From Candidatus Daviesbacteria bacterium RIFCSPLOWO2_01_FULL_39_12 (GTDB lineage Bacteria; Patescibacteriota; Microgenomatia; Daviesbacterales; UBA10151): a DNA stretch of 33,026 nt. The stretch is from NCBI GenBank assembly GCA_001776905.1, contig MFDM01000023.1:84351-117376 (forward strand). Reading direction: 5' to 3'. Position 1 is the stretch's first letter; every line of letters starts with the position of its first letter. Positions 14,469-23,392 of this stretch are shown one piece after another. Position numbers and translations under genes: made by a program. The notes beneath the pieces are model-generated. The model ran no database searches and was not told the DNA's origin. It worked only from the letters and a program-made list of their open reading frames with translations.

Positions 14469-16256
14469 ATGTCAGAGGATCAAACTATCACCAAAAATAT
14501 ATCTGTCCTGCTGAGAGAAATTCTCTATTTTTTACCGGTATTTTTAATCATATTCTTTTTACTATCTCCAATCTTTTCTTGGGCTTTAGGCGCTCCTTTC
14601 TATCGGGATATCCAGCTTATGGCAACAAATGAATTTTTCGGAGAACAACTTAATCTCTCTCCAACTAATTTTTTAAAACACTACAGCATGCAACTTGGTA
14701 GTTTAGCTATAGCCTACAAATTTTTTGACTTCAGCTCCTTTTCCTATTTTGCTCTAAACATTATTTTAAGAATTATAGCCGCTTTTGTCATATTTTTTTT
14801 TGTGACAAAATGGACCAAAAGCAGATTGGCCGGTTTCTTATCAAGTCTTTTTTTTGGGATCAACACTGCCGGTATACGAAGTACCGTTGATGTAACATTA
14901 TTCCAGGTTTATATAGCCATTACCTTCCTGATCATTTTCCTGGATAGGTGGCTTGCCTTTCATAATCACCCTAATAGGAGAAATTTAATAGTTTCCACCG
15001 CGCTTTTTGTTATAACAATTTTATCTTATCCGGAAAGAATGGTTGGCCTGCCTTTTTTGGTAGTTGCAGCAGAATTATATTGGTTATTTAAAAGCTTTAA
15101 AGATAAAATGAACCGGACACTGGTATTATTTCACCTGCTTTCTTTAATATTCATCTTAATTCTACTTATTTTTATCACCGGTTCTTTAAGCCCTATTGGG
15201 GAGGTGGCCGCCAAACAAGTCTCAATCGGTGTTTTGCTGCTGTCTCTTTTAATCGGTTCGCCCGACACAATAGCCGCCATTTTTGCCTTTATCGGTAATT
15301 TATTAATCCCATCTCCTCCGCTAAATTCCAATTATCTGGATATTCAAATAATAAAGTCATTGGGGGATTTAATTCCTATTTTAGGGATAATATTCGTTAT
15401 CATCAGTTTGATTAAACGCAAATTCTTATTAGCCTATCTTTGGGTTATTCCGATTGTCTTTTCACCATTTATTTCACAATCCAAACTGGAACTGGTTGGT
15501 TGGCAGGAGGATTGGATAGCAGTTACCCGATTAGGGGGAACTCTTTTTACAATTCTTAACTTAGCACTTATTTCATTATGGCAAAAAAATAAAACCTTAT
15601 CAGGAATCGGCCTTTTAGGAACAGGTCTTGTTTTGTCAAACTTACTGCTACCTTGGTTAATTTCTCCTCAAAATAACTCTGCCTCCGACCAATCAGCTTT
15701 TAGATTTGTCCACCGCTATTATACGGTTCCCAGTATCGGGATGGGTCTTCTGCTATCTTGTGCGGTCTCTCTAATCCTTCAATCATTTAAAAAGAATTTA
15801 TTAATGCGTAGTATGTTGGTTTTGTTAATTATTGTTCCGACAGCCCTTTTAATTCTTTTACAGGTTGTGGCCACCCGCCATTATATAATGGCGCAAGATA
15901 AATACATTAATTTAAACGATGCCAATGCCCAAAAAATTGATTTATTTTGGACCAAGCTTAGACCCTTCGTAAAAAACATTAAGGGAGGGGAAGACAACTT
16001 AATTTACATTGACAGTGACGGCAGTCTATCCGAAAGATATATTACGGCATACTTTCCCGTTAGAATAGATATGACCACCAAAGGAGATAGTCCAAAACTT
16101 AAATTTATCTTCCAAGAGAGCGAACTTGATCAGTATCTCATGCAACACCCAGATAACCAAACTTTAGAAACTGCTCTTTTTGCTTTCAGCTGGCATAACA
16201 ATAATTTAAAAGACATTAAAAATGAACTACTAAACTCTTATGACCAAAGTCTGTAA
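14469..16256 (+). CDS. Polytopic membrane protein, GT-C-like paralog A
   Basis: About 595 residues with roughly ten or more hydrophobic segments and a C-terminal non-membrane domain. After the first segment (about 18-40) comes a loop with Asp47 (YRDI), the position where GT-C glycosyltransferases keep their catalytic acid. Later, YPERM...ELYWLF matches a motif shared with four other large proteins in the window. The C-terminal domain starts near DNLIYIDSDG and ends with ALFAFSWHNNNLKDI. Start 14469 was chosen because the ATG at 14403 lies inside the divergent acetyltransferase. It leads a plus-strand operon and overlaps the next gene by 17 bases. The GT-C role is inferred; I do not recognise a named family. 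Confidence 0.75.
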   Translation: MSEDQTITKNISVLLREILYFLPVFLIIFFLLSPIFSWALGAPFYRDIQLMATNEFFGEQLNLSPTNFLKHYSMQLGSLAIAYKFFDFSSFSYFALNIILRIIAAFVIFFFVTKWTKSRLAGFLSSLFFGINTAGIRSTVDVTLFQVYIAITFLIIFLDRWLAFHNHPNRRNLIVSTALFVITILSYPERMVGLPFLVVAAELYWLFKSFKDKMNRTLVLFHLLSLIFILILLIFITGSLSPIGEVAAKQVSIGVLLLSLLIGSPDTIAAIFAFIGNLLIPSPPLNSNYLDIQIIKSLGDLIPILGIIFVIISLIKRKFLLAYLWVIPIVFSPFISQSKLELVGWQEDWIAVTRLGGTLFTILNLALISLWQKNKTLSGIGLLGTGLVLSNLLLPWLISPQNNSASDQSAFRFVHRYYTVPSIGMGLLLSCAVSLILQSFKKNLLMRSMLVLLIIVPTALLILLQVVATRHYIMAQDKYINLNDANAQKIDLFWTKLRPFVKNIKGGEDNLIYIDSDGSLSERYITAYFPVRIDMTTKGDSPKLKFIFQESELDQYLMQHPDNQTLETALFAFSWHNNNLKDIKNELLNSYDQSL

Positions 16257-16818
16257 AATCATTATTATTATTTTAATAAGCCTATTTCTTTGGGTTTTGT
16301 ACATACCTATAAACCCCATTTCCTCTGGTGGATTAAAGGAAAAATACTATATTTGTGATGTTGGTAATGCTCACTTGTGGATAATGCCGACTCCAGTCCA
16401 GGCCCGGACGGAATTTATGAAAATTATTAAATTCCCCTTTGTGAGCGAAGATGACTCCATAGAATTTACCTACGAAAGTCTCCGCGAAAGGCCATTTTTC
16501 CAATGTTTTGGTAAAATATCCGTTTATGCTCTATATAAAGCTAAAACTCTCAACGCCAGAATTAAGATTAATCAACCGGCAGAATTTGGTATGGCTCTTC
16601 ATAGGGTCAGTATTCAATCAGGCTGGACCAGACAGCTTAAGAGTGATGAGGCGGAAAAAGTGGTACTATTAACCTGGCCCATAGAACGGGCCAATCAAGA
16701 AGGAACATTAAAACTTAACTGGCTGCCCGGAGATTTTGATGGGCTCACTTTTACCGTAGACAAATATGACCGTGATAAACCCTTAATAGTAACAATCTAT
16801 GAAATATATTTAAAATGA
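16240..16818 (+). CDS. Hypothetical membrane-anchored protein
   Basis: 192 residues of unknown function. A single N-terminal hydrophobic segment (about 6-24) follows a short basic start, suggesting either an uncleaved signal anchor or a signal peptide without an obvious cleavage site. The remaining ~165 residues alternate hydrophobic and polar residues and look beta-rich, so they probably lie outside the membrane. The gene begins inside the end of the preceding membrane protein (17-base overlap) and is ATGA-coupled to the Gfo/Idh/MocA gene, so it belongs to the operon. Co-translation with paralog A suggests it may be that protein's partner. Confidence 0.75.
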   Translation: MTKVCKIIIIILISLFLWVLYIPINPISSGGLKEKYYICDVGNAHLWIMPTPVQARTEFMKIIKFPFVSEDDSIEFTYESLRERPFFQCFGKISVYALYKAKTLNARIKINQPAEFGMALHRVSIQSGWTRQLKSDEAEKVVLLTWPIERANQEGTLKLNWLPGDFDGLTFTVDKYDRDKPLIVTIYEIYLK

Positions 16819-17822
16819 AATTAAAAGTAGGCGTTATTGGTCTCGGGTATTGGGGTCCTAATTTTGTCAGAAATTTCATCCGATATGAACGAACCCAGTT
16901 AGTTTGGGTATGTGATATTTCAGAAAAAGCGCTTAAGAAAACCTGTCAAGGCTACCCTTATCTTAAATCAACCCAAAATTATCATGATCTTTTAAAGGAT
17001 AATTCTTTAGATCTAATAATTATTACCACCCCTCCTAATTCTCATTATATAATTGCAAAAAAAGCGCTGGAGGCCAAAAAACACGTCATCGTGGCAAAAC
17101 CGCTGGCCTTATCATCAAAGGGGGCAAATGATCTTTTAAAATTAGCCAACGAAAATAATCTACTTCTCCATACTGATTTAACATATCTTTATACGGCAGC
17201 AGTTAGGACAATCAAAAATCTTATTGATAAGGGCGCTGTTGGCAATCCTTTATATTACGACTCGATCAGAACGAATCTTGGCTTAATCCAGCAAGACGTC
17301 AATGTTATTTGGGATTTGGCTATCCATGATTTATCTATCATTGACTATTGGTTTAACTTAAAACCGGAGAAAGTATTTGCCGTCGCTTCAAAACATAATG
17401 AAAATTCCAAAACCGAGGAAATGGCCCATATATCTGTCACCTATCAAAATCATTTCATTGCTCATATCCATGTTTCCTGGCTGTCTCCGGTTAAGATTCG
17501 GACCACTTTGGTAGGCGGTACCAATAAGATGGTTTATTTCGACGACTTGCAACCGGATGAAAAAATTAAAATTTATGATAAAGGCGTCAAAATAGCCAGT
17601 GATTCCATTACCCCTTTTAAGCCGGCTTATCGTAGCGGCAATATTATCACTCCTACCTTATCGCAGGAAGAGGCTTTATTTTTAGAGATTAGGGATACTA
17701 CCAATCAAATTATGCGTAAGTCTATTAATTATTTAAATGCACAGTTAAGTATCCGGATTTTAAAAATTTTAGAAGCTTGTGACAAATCTATCAAAACAGG
17801 CCATTCAACTGCTATCCGATGA
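16815..17822 (+). CDS. Gfo/Idh/MocA family oxidoreductase (sugar dehydrogenase)
   Basis: 335-residue NAD(P)-dependent oxidoreductase. The Rossmann motif is GVIGLGYWGPNFVRN at about 6-20, TTPPNSH lies at 71-77, and the usual EKP is AKP here (Lys95 kept, preceding Glu replaced by Ala). DLAIHDLSIIDYW places Asp167 and His171 in the active site. Members such as WlbA/WbpB oxidise C3 of UDP-GlcNAc-uronate, which would feed the 3-aminotransferase and acetyltransferase on the other strand; this is an inference from context. It is ATGA-coupled on both sides (anchored protein upstream, methyltransferase downstream). Inositol or other sugar dehydrogenase activity is possible. Confidence 0.9.
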   Translation: MKLKVGVIGLGYWGPNFVRNFIRYERTQLVWVCDISEKALKKTCQGYPYLKSTQNYHDLLKDNSLDLIIITTPPNSHYIIAKKALEAKKHVIVAKPLALSSKGANDLLKLANENNLLLHTDLTYLYTAAVRTIKNLIDKGAVGNPLYYDSIRTNLGLIQQDVNVIWDLAIHDLSIIDYWFNLKPEKVFAVASKHNENSKTEEMAHISVTYQNHFIAHIHVSWLSPVKIRTTLVGGTNKMVYFDDLQPDEKIKIYDKGVKIASDSITPFKPAYRSGNIITPTLSQEEALFLEIRDTTNQIMRKSINYLNAQLSIRILKILEACDKSIKTGHSTAIR

Positions 17823-18526
17823 TTAAGCTATCAAGAGACTTAACAGGAAAAATACGTTTTATTATTGATCAATTCATTCCTCCCATACTTAGAGATCAAA
17901 AATGGTTTATGCTTATCCCATTTAAAATAATCTTTCAAGACAAATCCGATATTTTTCTTAACTTCAAACAGAAGGCTTATCAATTATCGGAAAAGGAATT
18001 TTCCCACATCTATGAAATTGTAGGGGCAGATGAGTGGAGACAAACAGATTTAAATGTAGGCAGTATTCAAAAGATTTTGGGAAATATTAAAGGAAAAACA
18101 GTGTTGGAGGTGGGTTGCGGTAAAGGTTATCTGGCAAAAATGCTGGCAGAAAAATATTTAGTCACAGCATCCGATATTATGATTGACTCCAAACTAACAT
18201 CAGGTGGTTCTAAGCTTAAATTCAAAGTTGCCAATATAGAATTCTTGCCTTTCAGAAATAAAGAATTCGATACGGTAGTTACTACTCATACTTTAGAACA
18301 TATCCGAAATATTAACAAAGCAATCAGCGAGCTAAGAAGGGTAGCCAGAAAAAGATTGATCATTGTGGTGCCGAAACAAAGACCATACTTGTATACATTC
18401 GATTTGCATTTACACTTTTTCCCCTATCTTCACTCTCTATTGACTACCATGACTAGTGGGAGCAAGATAAAAAGTATCTGTCAAGAAATCGAGCATGACT
18501 TATACTATCAGGAAGATCGCGAGTGA
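17819..18526 (+). CDS. Class I SAM-dependent methyltransferase
   Basis: 235 residues. Motif I is VLEVGCGKGYLAK at about 95-107, ASDIM follows, and TTHTLEHIRNINKAISELRRV fits motifs IV-V of Methyltransf_11. The first ~75 residues are outside the core and not recognised. The HLHFFPYLHSLL segment near residue 200 is aromatic and hydrophobic, perhaps contacting lipid or the membrane. ATGA-coupled to the Gfo/Idh/MocA gene and overlapping the next GT2 by 32 bases. Probably modifies a glycan or a lipid-linked intermediate. Confidence 0.85.
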   Translation: MIKLSRDLTGKIRFIIDQFIPPILRDQKWFMLIPFKIIFQDKSDIFLNFKQKAYQLSEKEFSHIYEIVGADEWRQTDLNVGSIQKILGNIKGKTVLEVGCGKGYLAKMLAEKYLVTASDIMIDSKLTSGGSKLKFKVANIEFLPFRNKEFDTVVTTHTLEHIRNINKAISELRRVARKRLIIVVPKQRPYLYTFDLHLHFFPYLHSLLTTMTSGSKIKSICQEIEHDLYYQEDRE

Positions 18527-19223
18527 GGCTGTGAGAAAAAACTATTCAGTATCTGTTGTCATCCCTGCCAGAAACGAAGAAAGCACTATTGGTACAGTGT
18601 TGGAAGAAGCAGTAAAGTTGCTTCCCAAAATAACTAAAAAATACGAGATTTTAATAAATGATGATGCCTCATCTGATAAGACATCACTTATTCTTGAGCA
18701 ATTTTCTCAAAAACATAAAAATATTTTAGTTTTTCACCAAAAAAAGGCTTTAGGCATCAGCGGTGGCTTCGAGTTCTTATATAAGAGGGTAAAAAACGAA
18801 TTGATTTTTACGCTTTCTGCTGACGGAGAATTTTCAATCAAAGATTTACCTAAAATGATTGCTAAAATATACGCAGGTTTCGATTTGGTGATAGGCCAAA
18901 GAAGAAGTAAAAAATATTCTTTTCCAAGAAAACTTATCTCCTTTATGTTTAACTTTTTACCAAAATTATTATTCGGAGTAGATCTTTATGATGCGGGTAG
19001 TATTAAATTATATAAAAAAGAGGTTTTAAAAGATACCACTCCCCTGTCCAAAAGCGTATTTAATGAGGCGGAAAGAATTATCCGCTCGTATAAATTAGGA
19101 TACAAAATTACATCAGTTCAGATCAATTACTCAACGCGACAAGCCGGTCAGGCCAGCGGCGCAAAGCTTAACAATATTATCCTATCTTTCATAGATATGT
19201 TGAAGTTGCGTTTTTCACTATGA
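18495..19223 (+). CDS. GT2 family glycosyltransferase (DPM-synthase-like)
   Basis: 242-residue GT-A enzyme resembling dolichyl/polyprenyl-phosphate mannose synthases. VSVVIPARNEESTIG lies at about 18-32, INDDASSDKT at 54-63, and SADGEF at 108-113 in place of the usual D-x-D. GQRRSKKYSFPRK and the late FNEAERIIRSYKLGYKI follow the family plan. There is no C-terminal membrane region. Such enzymes make polyprenyl-phosphate sugars, the donors used by GT-C membrane transferases, which fits the membrane proteins that follow. The start is uncertain: ATG 18495 overlaps the previous gene by 32 bases, and GTG 18531 would give no overlap. Confidence 0.85.
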   Translation: MTYTIRKIASEAVRKNYSVSVVIPARNEESTIGTVLEEAVKLLPKITKKYEILINDDASSDKTSLILEQFSQKHKNILVFHQKKALGISGGFEFLYKRVKNELIFTLSADGEFSIKDLPKMIAKIYAGFDLVIGQRRSKKYSFPRKLISFMFNFLPKLLFGVDLYDAGSIKLYKKEVLKDTTPLSKSVFNEAERIIRSYKLGYKITSVQINYSTRQAGQASGAKLNNIILSFIDMLKLRFSL

Positions 19224-19242
19224 TATGGATATGAGATAATTT

Positions 19243-21591
19243 ATGCTTTTGATTATTTATCTTAAAACAATAATGCTACTTGCTGTTACTTCCTTTTGCG
19301 GAGTGAGTCTGCTCAGGAGAGCAACAGAAGATAAACGGGCAGAAGTGATTATCCCCGCCGGAATAGTCTTCGGGATTGCCCTATATATTTTCCTTCTCAA
19401 TTTAGTAGCCCACATCATCAAAGGTATTCCCGGATTTTACTTGGCATTGTTAATGGAGTTATTGCTGACCGTGGTTATTAAATTGTATAGTAAGACAGAT
19501 AAACTAACCTTTCCCGTTGGCAGAGTAAAAACGGTTTGGGTATTCTCTTTAATGGTTTGGGGTATCTTTCTTTACATCATAACTGCCACAGGTCATGCAT
19601 CAAGCGGGGATGCCTCAAATCACTATATACTGGCCTCCCTTTTCTTAAGAGGGGATTATCCCATTCATTCACCTTATCAGCCCGACTTTTTAGCTTATTA
19701 TCACATCGGCGGGGCGCAGCTTCTGGGTGCACTTAAGGGAATTACCGATGGAAGTTTTGAATTTTTATTCTCCTTATTCTCCCTAATATCACTACTGTCT
19801 ATTTCCCAGGTTTTAACATTTATTTTAAAACCTAAGGATGAGAAAGCTATTCCATTGCCTCTTTTTTTTCTAGTGCCTGCCGTGGGAATAATCTCCTTAG
19901 GGCAATTTATGCTAAGTTGGCCATTTGTTTTTGAATTACCTCAAATTTCAAATGGGCTCTTAAATTGGTTAGCTCACCTGCCAATTTATGGAGTTTTCGG
20001 TGCTTCAACATCTTTGGATAGTTTTGCGCTCTTTTTTCATAGAATGCTTTCAATCTCTTTTTTTGTTGCCCTTCTACCATTAATCCTGATTCCAAAAATG
20101 AAATCAAAGGCGGTGCCATCGCTTTTAATCCTACTAAGTCTAAGTGCTATAGCATTAACTGATGAATCGGTATTTATAGTGACAGTAGTTGCCGTATTTA
20201 TCATAACTGCTTTTACATTATTCCGAAAGTCTTATCTGATGTGGGCTTTTCTTTGTATTTCGATTGTGACAGTTAGTTTAATACAGGGCGGAATAATAAC
20301 AGACTCTATTTTTAGCAGAAATGGAAAAAGCATGGTATTAGTCTTTCCCAAAGACGAGACTGGTCCTTTGACCCACTATGGTTCATACCGAACCACCCGG
20401 ATAAGACACGTGCAAAGCTATTTATTTCCTGATAATGAAAATTATCGTCCTTTCCGATGGTTTCATCCATCAATACTTTGGCAGTTAGGCCTGATGTTAT
20501 CTTTTAGTTTAATTACCCTGTATCTATACCGGAAAAAAGATCCGATATATTTTAGATTAAACTATTTAATGTGGTTACTGTTTATTTCATCCGTGACTGC
20601 TCTTTTGGCATTTCTAATTTTAGTTCCTAAGGGAATGTATCATATCAATGGCTTCAGATTTTTAGGAATGTCTTTTCATTTTTCTGGTTTAGGAATTGCG
20701 CTTTTTATCATATACGGTCAGACTACTCTAAAGTTTAACAAGTTATTAAAATTATTAATTAAGCTGGTAATTATATGGCTACTAATTTTTTCTATTGTTC
20801 CTCCGCTGATGCAGTTATTCCCCAGGAAAGGTTATAATTGGTTTGCCTATACACCTCCTCAAACCCAAATGCCACTTTATAATTGGATCCGACAAAATAT
20901 CCCTTTTGAGAAAAGGGTACTCATGCTGACAGACCCAAATCCAAGCTCATCTTCCAATACTGATTTGGTAACCCAAGTCGGAACATTCACCCCGGTCTGG
21001 ACTAATGAATATTATGCGCAAGGATTTGATACCAATCCTACCTATTCGGATGTTTTCTATACACTAAATCCTGAACTTGTAAAGTTGCTAAGACTTGATT
21101 TTATTGTTATTTCAGACCAGTACTTATCGATTCTACCATCAAAACGGGTTGCAGATCTTAAAAATCAGAATTTCTTCCAACCCACTTTTACGGATTGGAC
21201 AAATAACTATACCGTCTTACGTATTCTTCCCAAATACCTTAAAGAAGGTGAGAATTTGAATGGAACATTTTACCAATTAGTCCAGATAGCTCCCGTTGAA
21301 GGCAAATATTTTGTGGAAGAGGTACCTATTATTCCAGAGGATATGCATAGAGCAGTAAGACTTGCTTTATATCAGAGAGAGGTATACGAAAGAGAAAAAT
21401 TTTTCCCCTTTTCCGATGCTTTTTATAATTTTGTAATTGATGTTGATATGAAATATTATGGAGTATATAGGGGAAAGTTTGACTATTTAATTCTATCTAG
21501 CAAAACTGACCCTAAGACCATTTGCAATTGTGCAACTAAACTCTTATGGGAAGGAGTGGGAAATGGAATTAAACTTTGGGAAACTATATAG
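19243..21591 (+). CDS. Large polytopic membrane protein, GT-C-like
   Basis: 782 residues with roughly a dozen hydrophobic segments in the first ~535 residues and a soluble C-terminal domain of about 240. The loop HASSGDASNHY (about 120-130) carries an acidic residue flanked by membrane segments, and YYHIGGAQLLGAL follows, reminiscent of GT39/GT83-type transferases. The soluble part begins with RVLMLTDPNPSSSS and contains LDFIVISDQY. It differs from the five shorter paralogs: their R...E-L/I-F-W motif is not evident, and its C-terminus ends GNGIKLWETI. It starts 19 bases after the DPM-like GT2, so a donor-synthase plus transferase pairing is plausible but unproven. Confidence 0.72.
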   Translation: MLLIIYLKTIMLLAVTSFCGVSLLRRATEDKRAEVIIPAGIVFGIALYIFLLNLVAHIIKGIPGFYLALLMELLLTVVIKLYSKTDKLTFPVGRVKTVWVFSLMVWGIFLYIITATGHASSGDASNHYILASLFLRGDYPIHSPYQPDFLAYYHIGGAQLLGALKGITDGSFEFLFSLFSLISLLSISQVLTFILKPKDEKAIPLPLFFLVPAVGIISLGQFMLSWPFVFELPQISNGLLNWLAHLPIYGVFGASTSLDSFALFFHRMLSISFFVALLPLILIPKMKSKAVPSLLILLSLSAIALTDESVFIVTVVAVFIITAFTLFRKSYLMWAFLCISIVTVSLIQGGIITDSIFSRNGKSMVLVFPKDETGPLTHYGSYRTTRIRHVQSYLFPDNENYRPFRWFHPSILWQLGLMLSFSLITLYLYRKKDPIYFRLNYLMWLLFISSVTALLAFLILVPKGMYHINGFRFLGMSFHFSGLGIALFIIYGQTTLKFNKLLKLLIKLVIIWLLIFSIVPPLMQLFPRKGYNWFAYTPPQTQMPLYNWIRQNIPFEKRVLMLTDPNPSSSSNTDLVTQVGTFTPVWTNEYYAQGFDTNPTYSDVFYTLNPELVKLLRLDFIVISDQYLSILPSKRVADLKNQNFFQPTFTDWTNNYTVLRILPKYLKEGENLNGTFYQLVQIAPVEGKYFVEEVPIIPEDMHRAVRLALYQREVYEREKFFPFSDAFYNFVIDVDMKYYGVYRGKFDYLILSSKTDPKTICNCATKLLWEGVGNGIKLWETI
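21551..21556 (+). promoter_or_regulatory. Shine-Dalgarno AAGGAG deciding the start of the next gene
   Basis: AAGGAG inside the last codons of the preceding gene, 6 bases before ATG 21563. It selects 21563 over the in-frame ATGs at 21530 and 21596. Confidence 0.7.
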
Positions 21592-23392
21592 CAAAATGAT
21601 TAAGAAACACTTACTGTTTTTACTCCTAATACCTATAGTTATTATCAGTCAGATCTATTTATTGGCTCCTCATTTGCAGTATGGTTTAGCTGATTTGGAC
21701 GATGGTTCAATATATGGATTTAAAAAATATGTCAGAATTTCCCCCAATATAATCGGTTTTTTTACAGACTCATACAAAGAACTGGGAGTCTATTCCCACC
21801 AGTATTACTATCTGGGGATTCTTAATTTCTTTTTTAGCTCAAATATTGAAGCCTACCATCAGGTTACCCATTTCTTTAAAATTGCCGCCACCCTCAGCAG
21901 TTACCCCTTCTTTTACATTGTGACCGGAAGCAGCTTAATTGCTTTTGTCAGTGCGCTCTTTTTTGCTTTCTCTCATTCGGCAGCCGGCTCAATGCAACTG
22001 GTTGTGACCGGCAGTGATTATCCAGCCATTTTTGTCTTTCTAATTTTTCTATCTCTCTATTTCTATTTAGTCAAAAATGGAATTTCCAAATTAAGTTGGG
22101 TTCTAATAACTTTACTGTTTTTCTCTTTAGCGATGGCGCTGTCTACCGAAAGAATCTATCCTGTTATTCTACTACTTCCTTTTATCGAAATATTTTGGAT
22201 CTTAAGAAATAGGTCTAAGAAAAGTGTGTTCATTTCCATTAAAAGGCTAACTATCCTGTATTCACCAATTATAATCGCAGTGATGATAGCTCCGGTATTT
22301 TTGGGGCTTCTAATCCCCAATTCCACAAGACTTTTGCAGAGTTTATCCGAAGGCAGGTGGGATTTGGCTCTAATTCCGTTTATAGCCTTAGGTAGTACAA
22401 TCTTGACCCATGATTTATGGAAATATACAGGAATCGTTCCGAAAGAAAACTTAGCGGATTTTGTGAACCAATTAATATATGGTCCACTCCTGCCAATTTT
22501 AGTAGTCACTTATTTAGTAAGTTTGATCTTGTCCCGAAAAAGTTTGAGATTTACTTTTATCATTATTCTTGTAACCCTGTTGGGGTCAGTCATAAGCCAT
22601 TATTTTAGTTTGGGCCATCCGGGAGCTTCTGTAAATGTGGCTGTATTTGGTTTTTACATCCTCGGATTCTCGTTAGCATCCTTCATTGACTGGATGCAGT
22701 CAGGCGAAAGAAAATACTTAGGATTATTCCTGGGGCCATTTATAGCCTTCTTTTTTATTTTTAATACTTGGGTTGCCACCATGGATCGCGACTTAGTTTT
22801 CGGAGGCGTCCATCGTTATGTCACTATCCCATCAATTTTCATCAGTCTATTTTTGGGGAGCATCTTAGGTTTAATGTTTAAAAAGTTTTTCAGGTTAAAA
22901 TCTTTCCGAAGATTATTCTTTCTTGTACCTTTTTTTCTATTAATAATAATTTTGTTTACTCACGCACGAGAATTGACAGCGGCCTTTTCCTACGATTTAA
23001 AAAACGGTTATGGAATTAAGGATAAAATTTATATGCGTCAACAACTGCTACCATACATGAATAATCTAAAGATTAGTGAGCCTACTCTCTTTTATTTTGA
23101 TATCTATACAGACTCAGCCAACAGTTTCTATTATGGTAATACCGTTATTTCGGGGTTTAATGCCTGGACTCTCTGGCTACCTAATGTTGATTTTAGATCA
23201 GAACTGACTCCTTCATATATAGCTGATTTTAATAAATTAAAGGCATCGGTAATGCAGAAAAATGGAATCAGAGGTATTTTTTATGAAAATAAGTTTTTTA
23301 AAGGAGAAAATTTTTATGCTTTTCTTTTGCAGGATAAAGAAGTCTTTGATATCACGGATAAAATTAAAAAAGAGTTAGGATTAATCAAATGA
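21563..23392 (+). CDS. Polytopic membrane protein, GT-C-like paralog B
   Basis: About 609 residues. The first membrane segment (about 17-35) is followed by LADLDDG with Asp46-Asp47 where GT-C enzymes have their catalytic acids. YYYLGILNFFF leads into the next segments, and STERIYPVILLLPFIEIFW carries the R...E-I-F-W motif shared with the other paralogs. About ten segments precede a C-terminal domain opening TLFYFDIYTDS and ending ENFYAFLLQDKEVFDIT. An AAGGAG 6 bases before ATG 21563 sets the start, giving a 29-base overlap with the previous gene. ATGA-coupled to the next paralog. Function inferred from fold only. Confidence 0.75.
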   Translation: MELNFGKLYSKMIKKHLLFLLLIPIVIISQIYLLAPHLQYGLADLDDGSIYGFKKYVRISPNIIGFFTDSYKELGVYSHQYYYLGILNFFFSSNIEAYHQVTHFFKIAATLSSYPFFYIVTGSSLIAFVSALFFAFSHSAAGSMQLVVTGSDYPAIFVFLIFLSLYFYLVKNGISKLSWVLITLLFFSLAMALSTERIYPVILLLPFIEIFWILRNRSKKSVFISIKRLTILYSPIIIAVMIAPVFLGLLIPNSTRLLQSLSEGRWDLALIPFIALGSTILTHDLWKYTGIVPKENLADFVNQLIYGPLLPILVVTYLVSLILSRKSLRFTFIIILVTLLGSVISHYFSLGHPGASVNVAVFGFYILGFSLASFIDWMQSGERKYLGLFLGPFIAFFFIFNTWVATMDRDLVFGGVHRYVTIPSIFISLFLGSILGLMFKKFFRLKSFRRLFFLVPFFLLIIILFTHARELTAAFSYDLKNGYGIKDKIYMRQQLLPYMNNLKISEPTLFYFDIYTDSANSFYYGNTVISGFNAWTLWLPNVDFRSELTPSYIADFNKLKASVMQKNGIRGIFYENKFFKGENFYAFLLQDKEVFDITDKIKKELGLIK

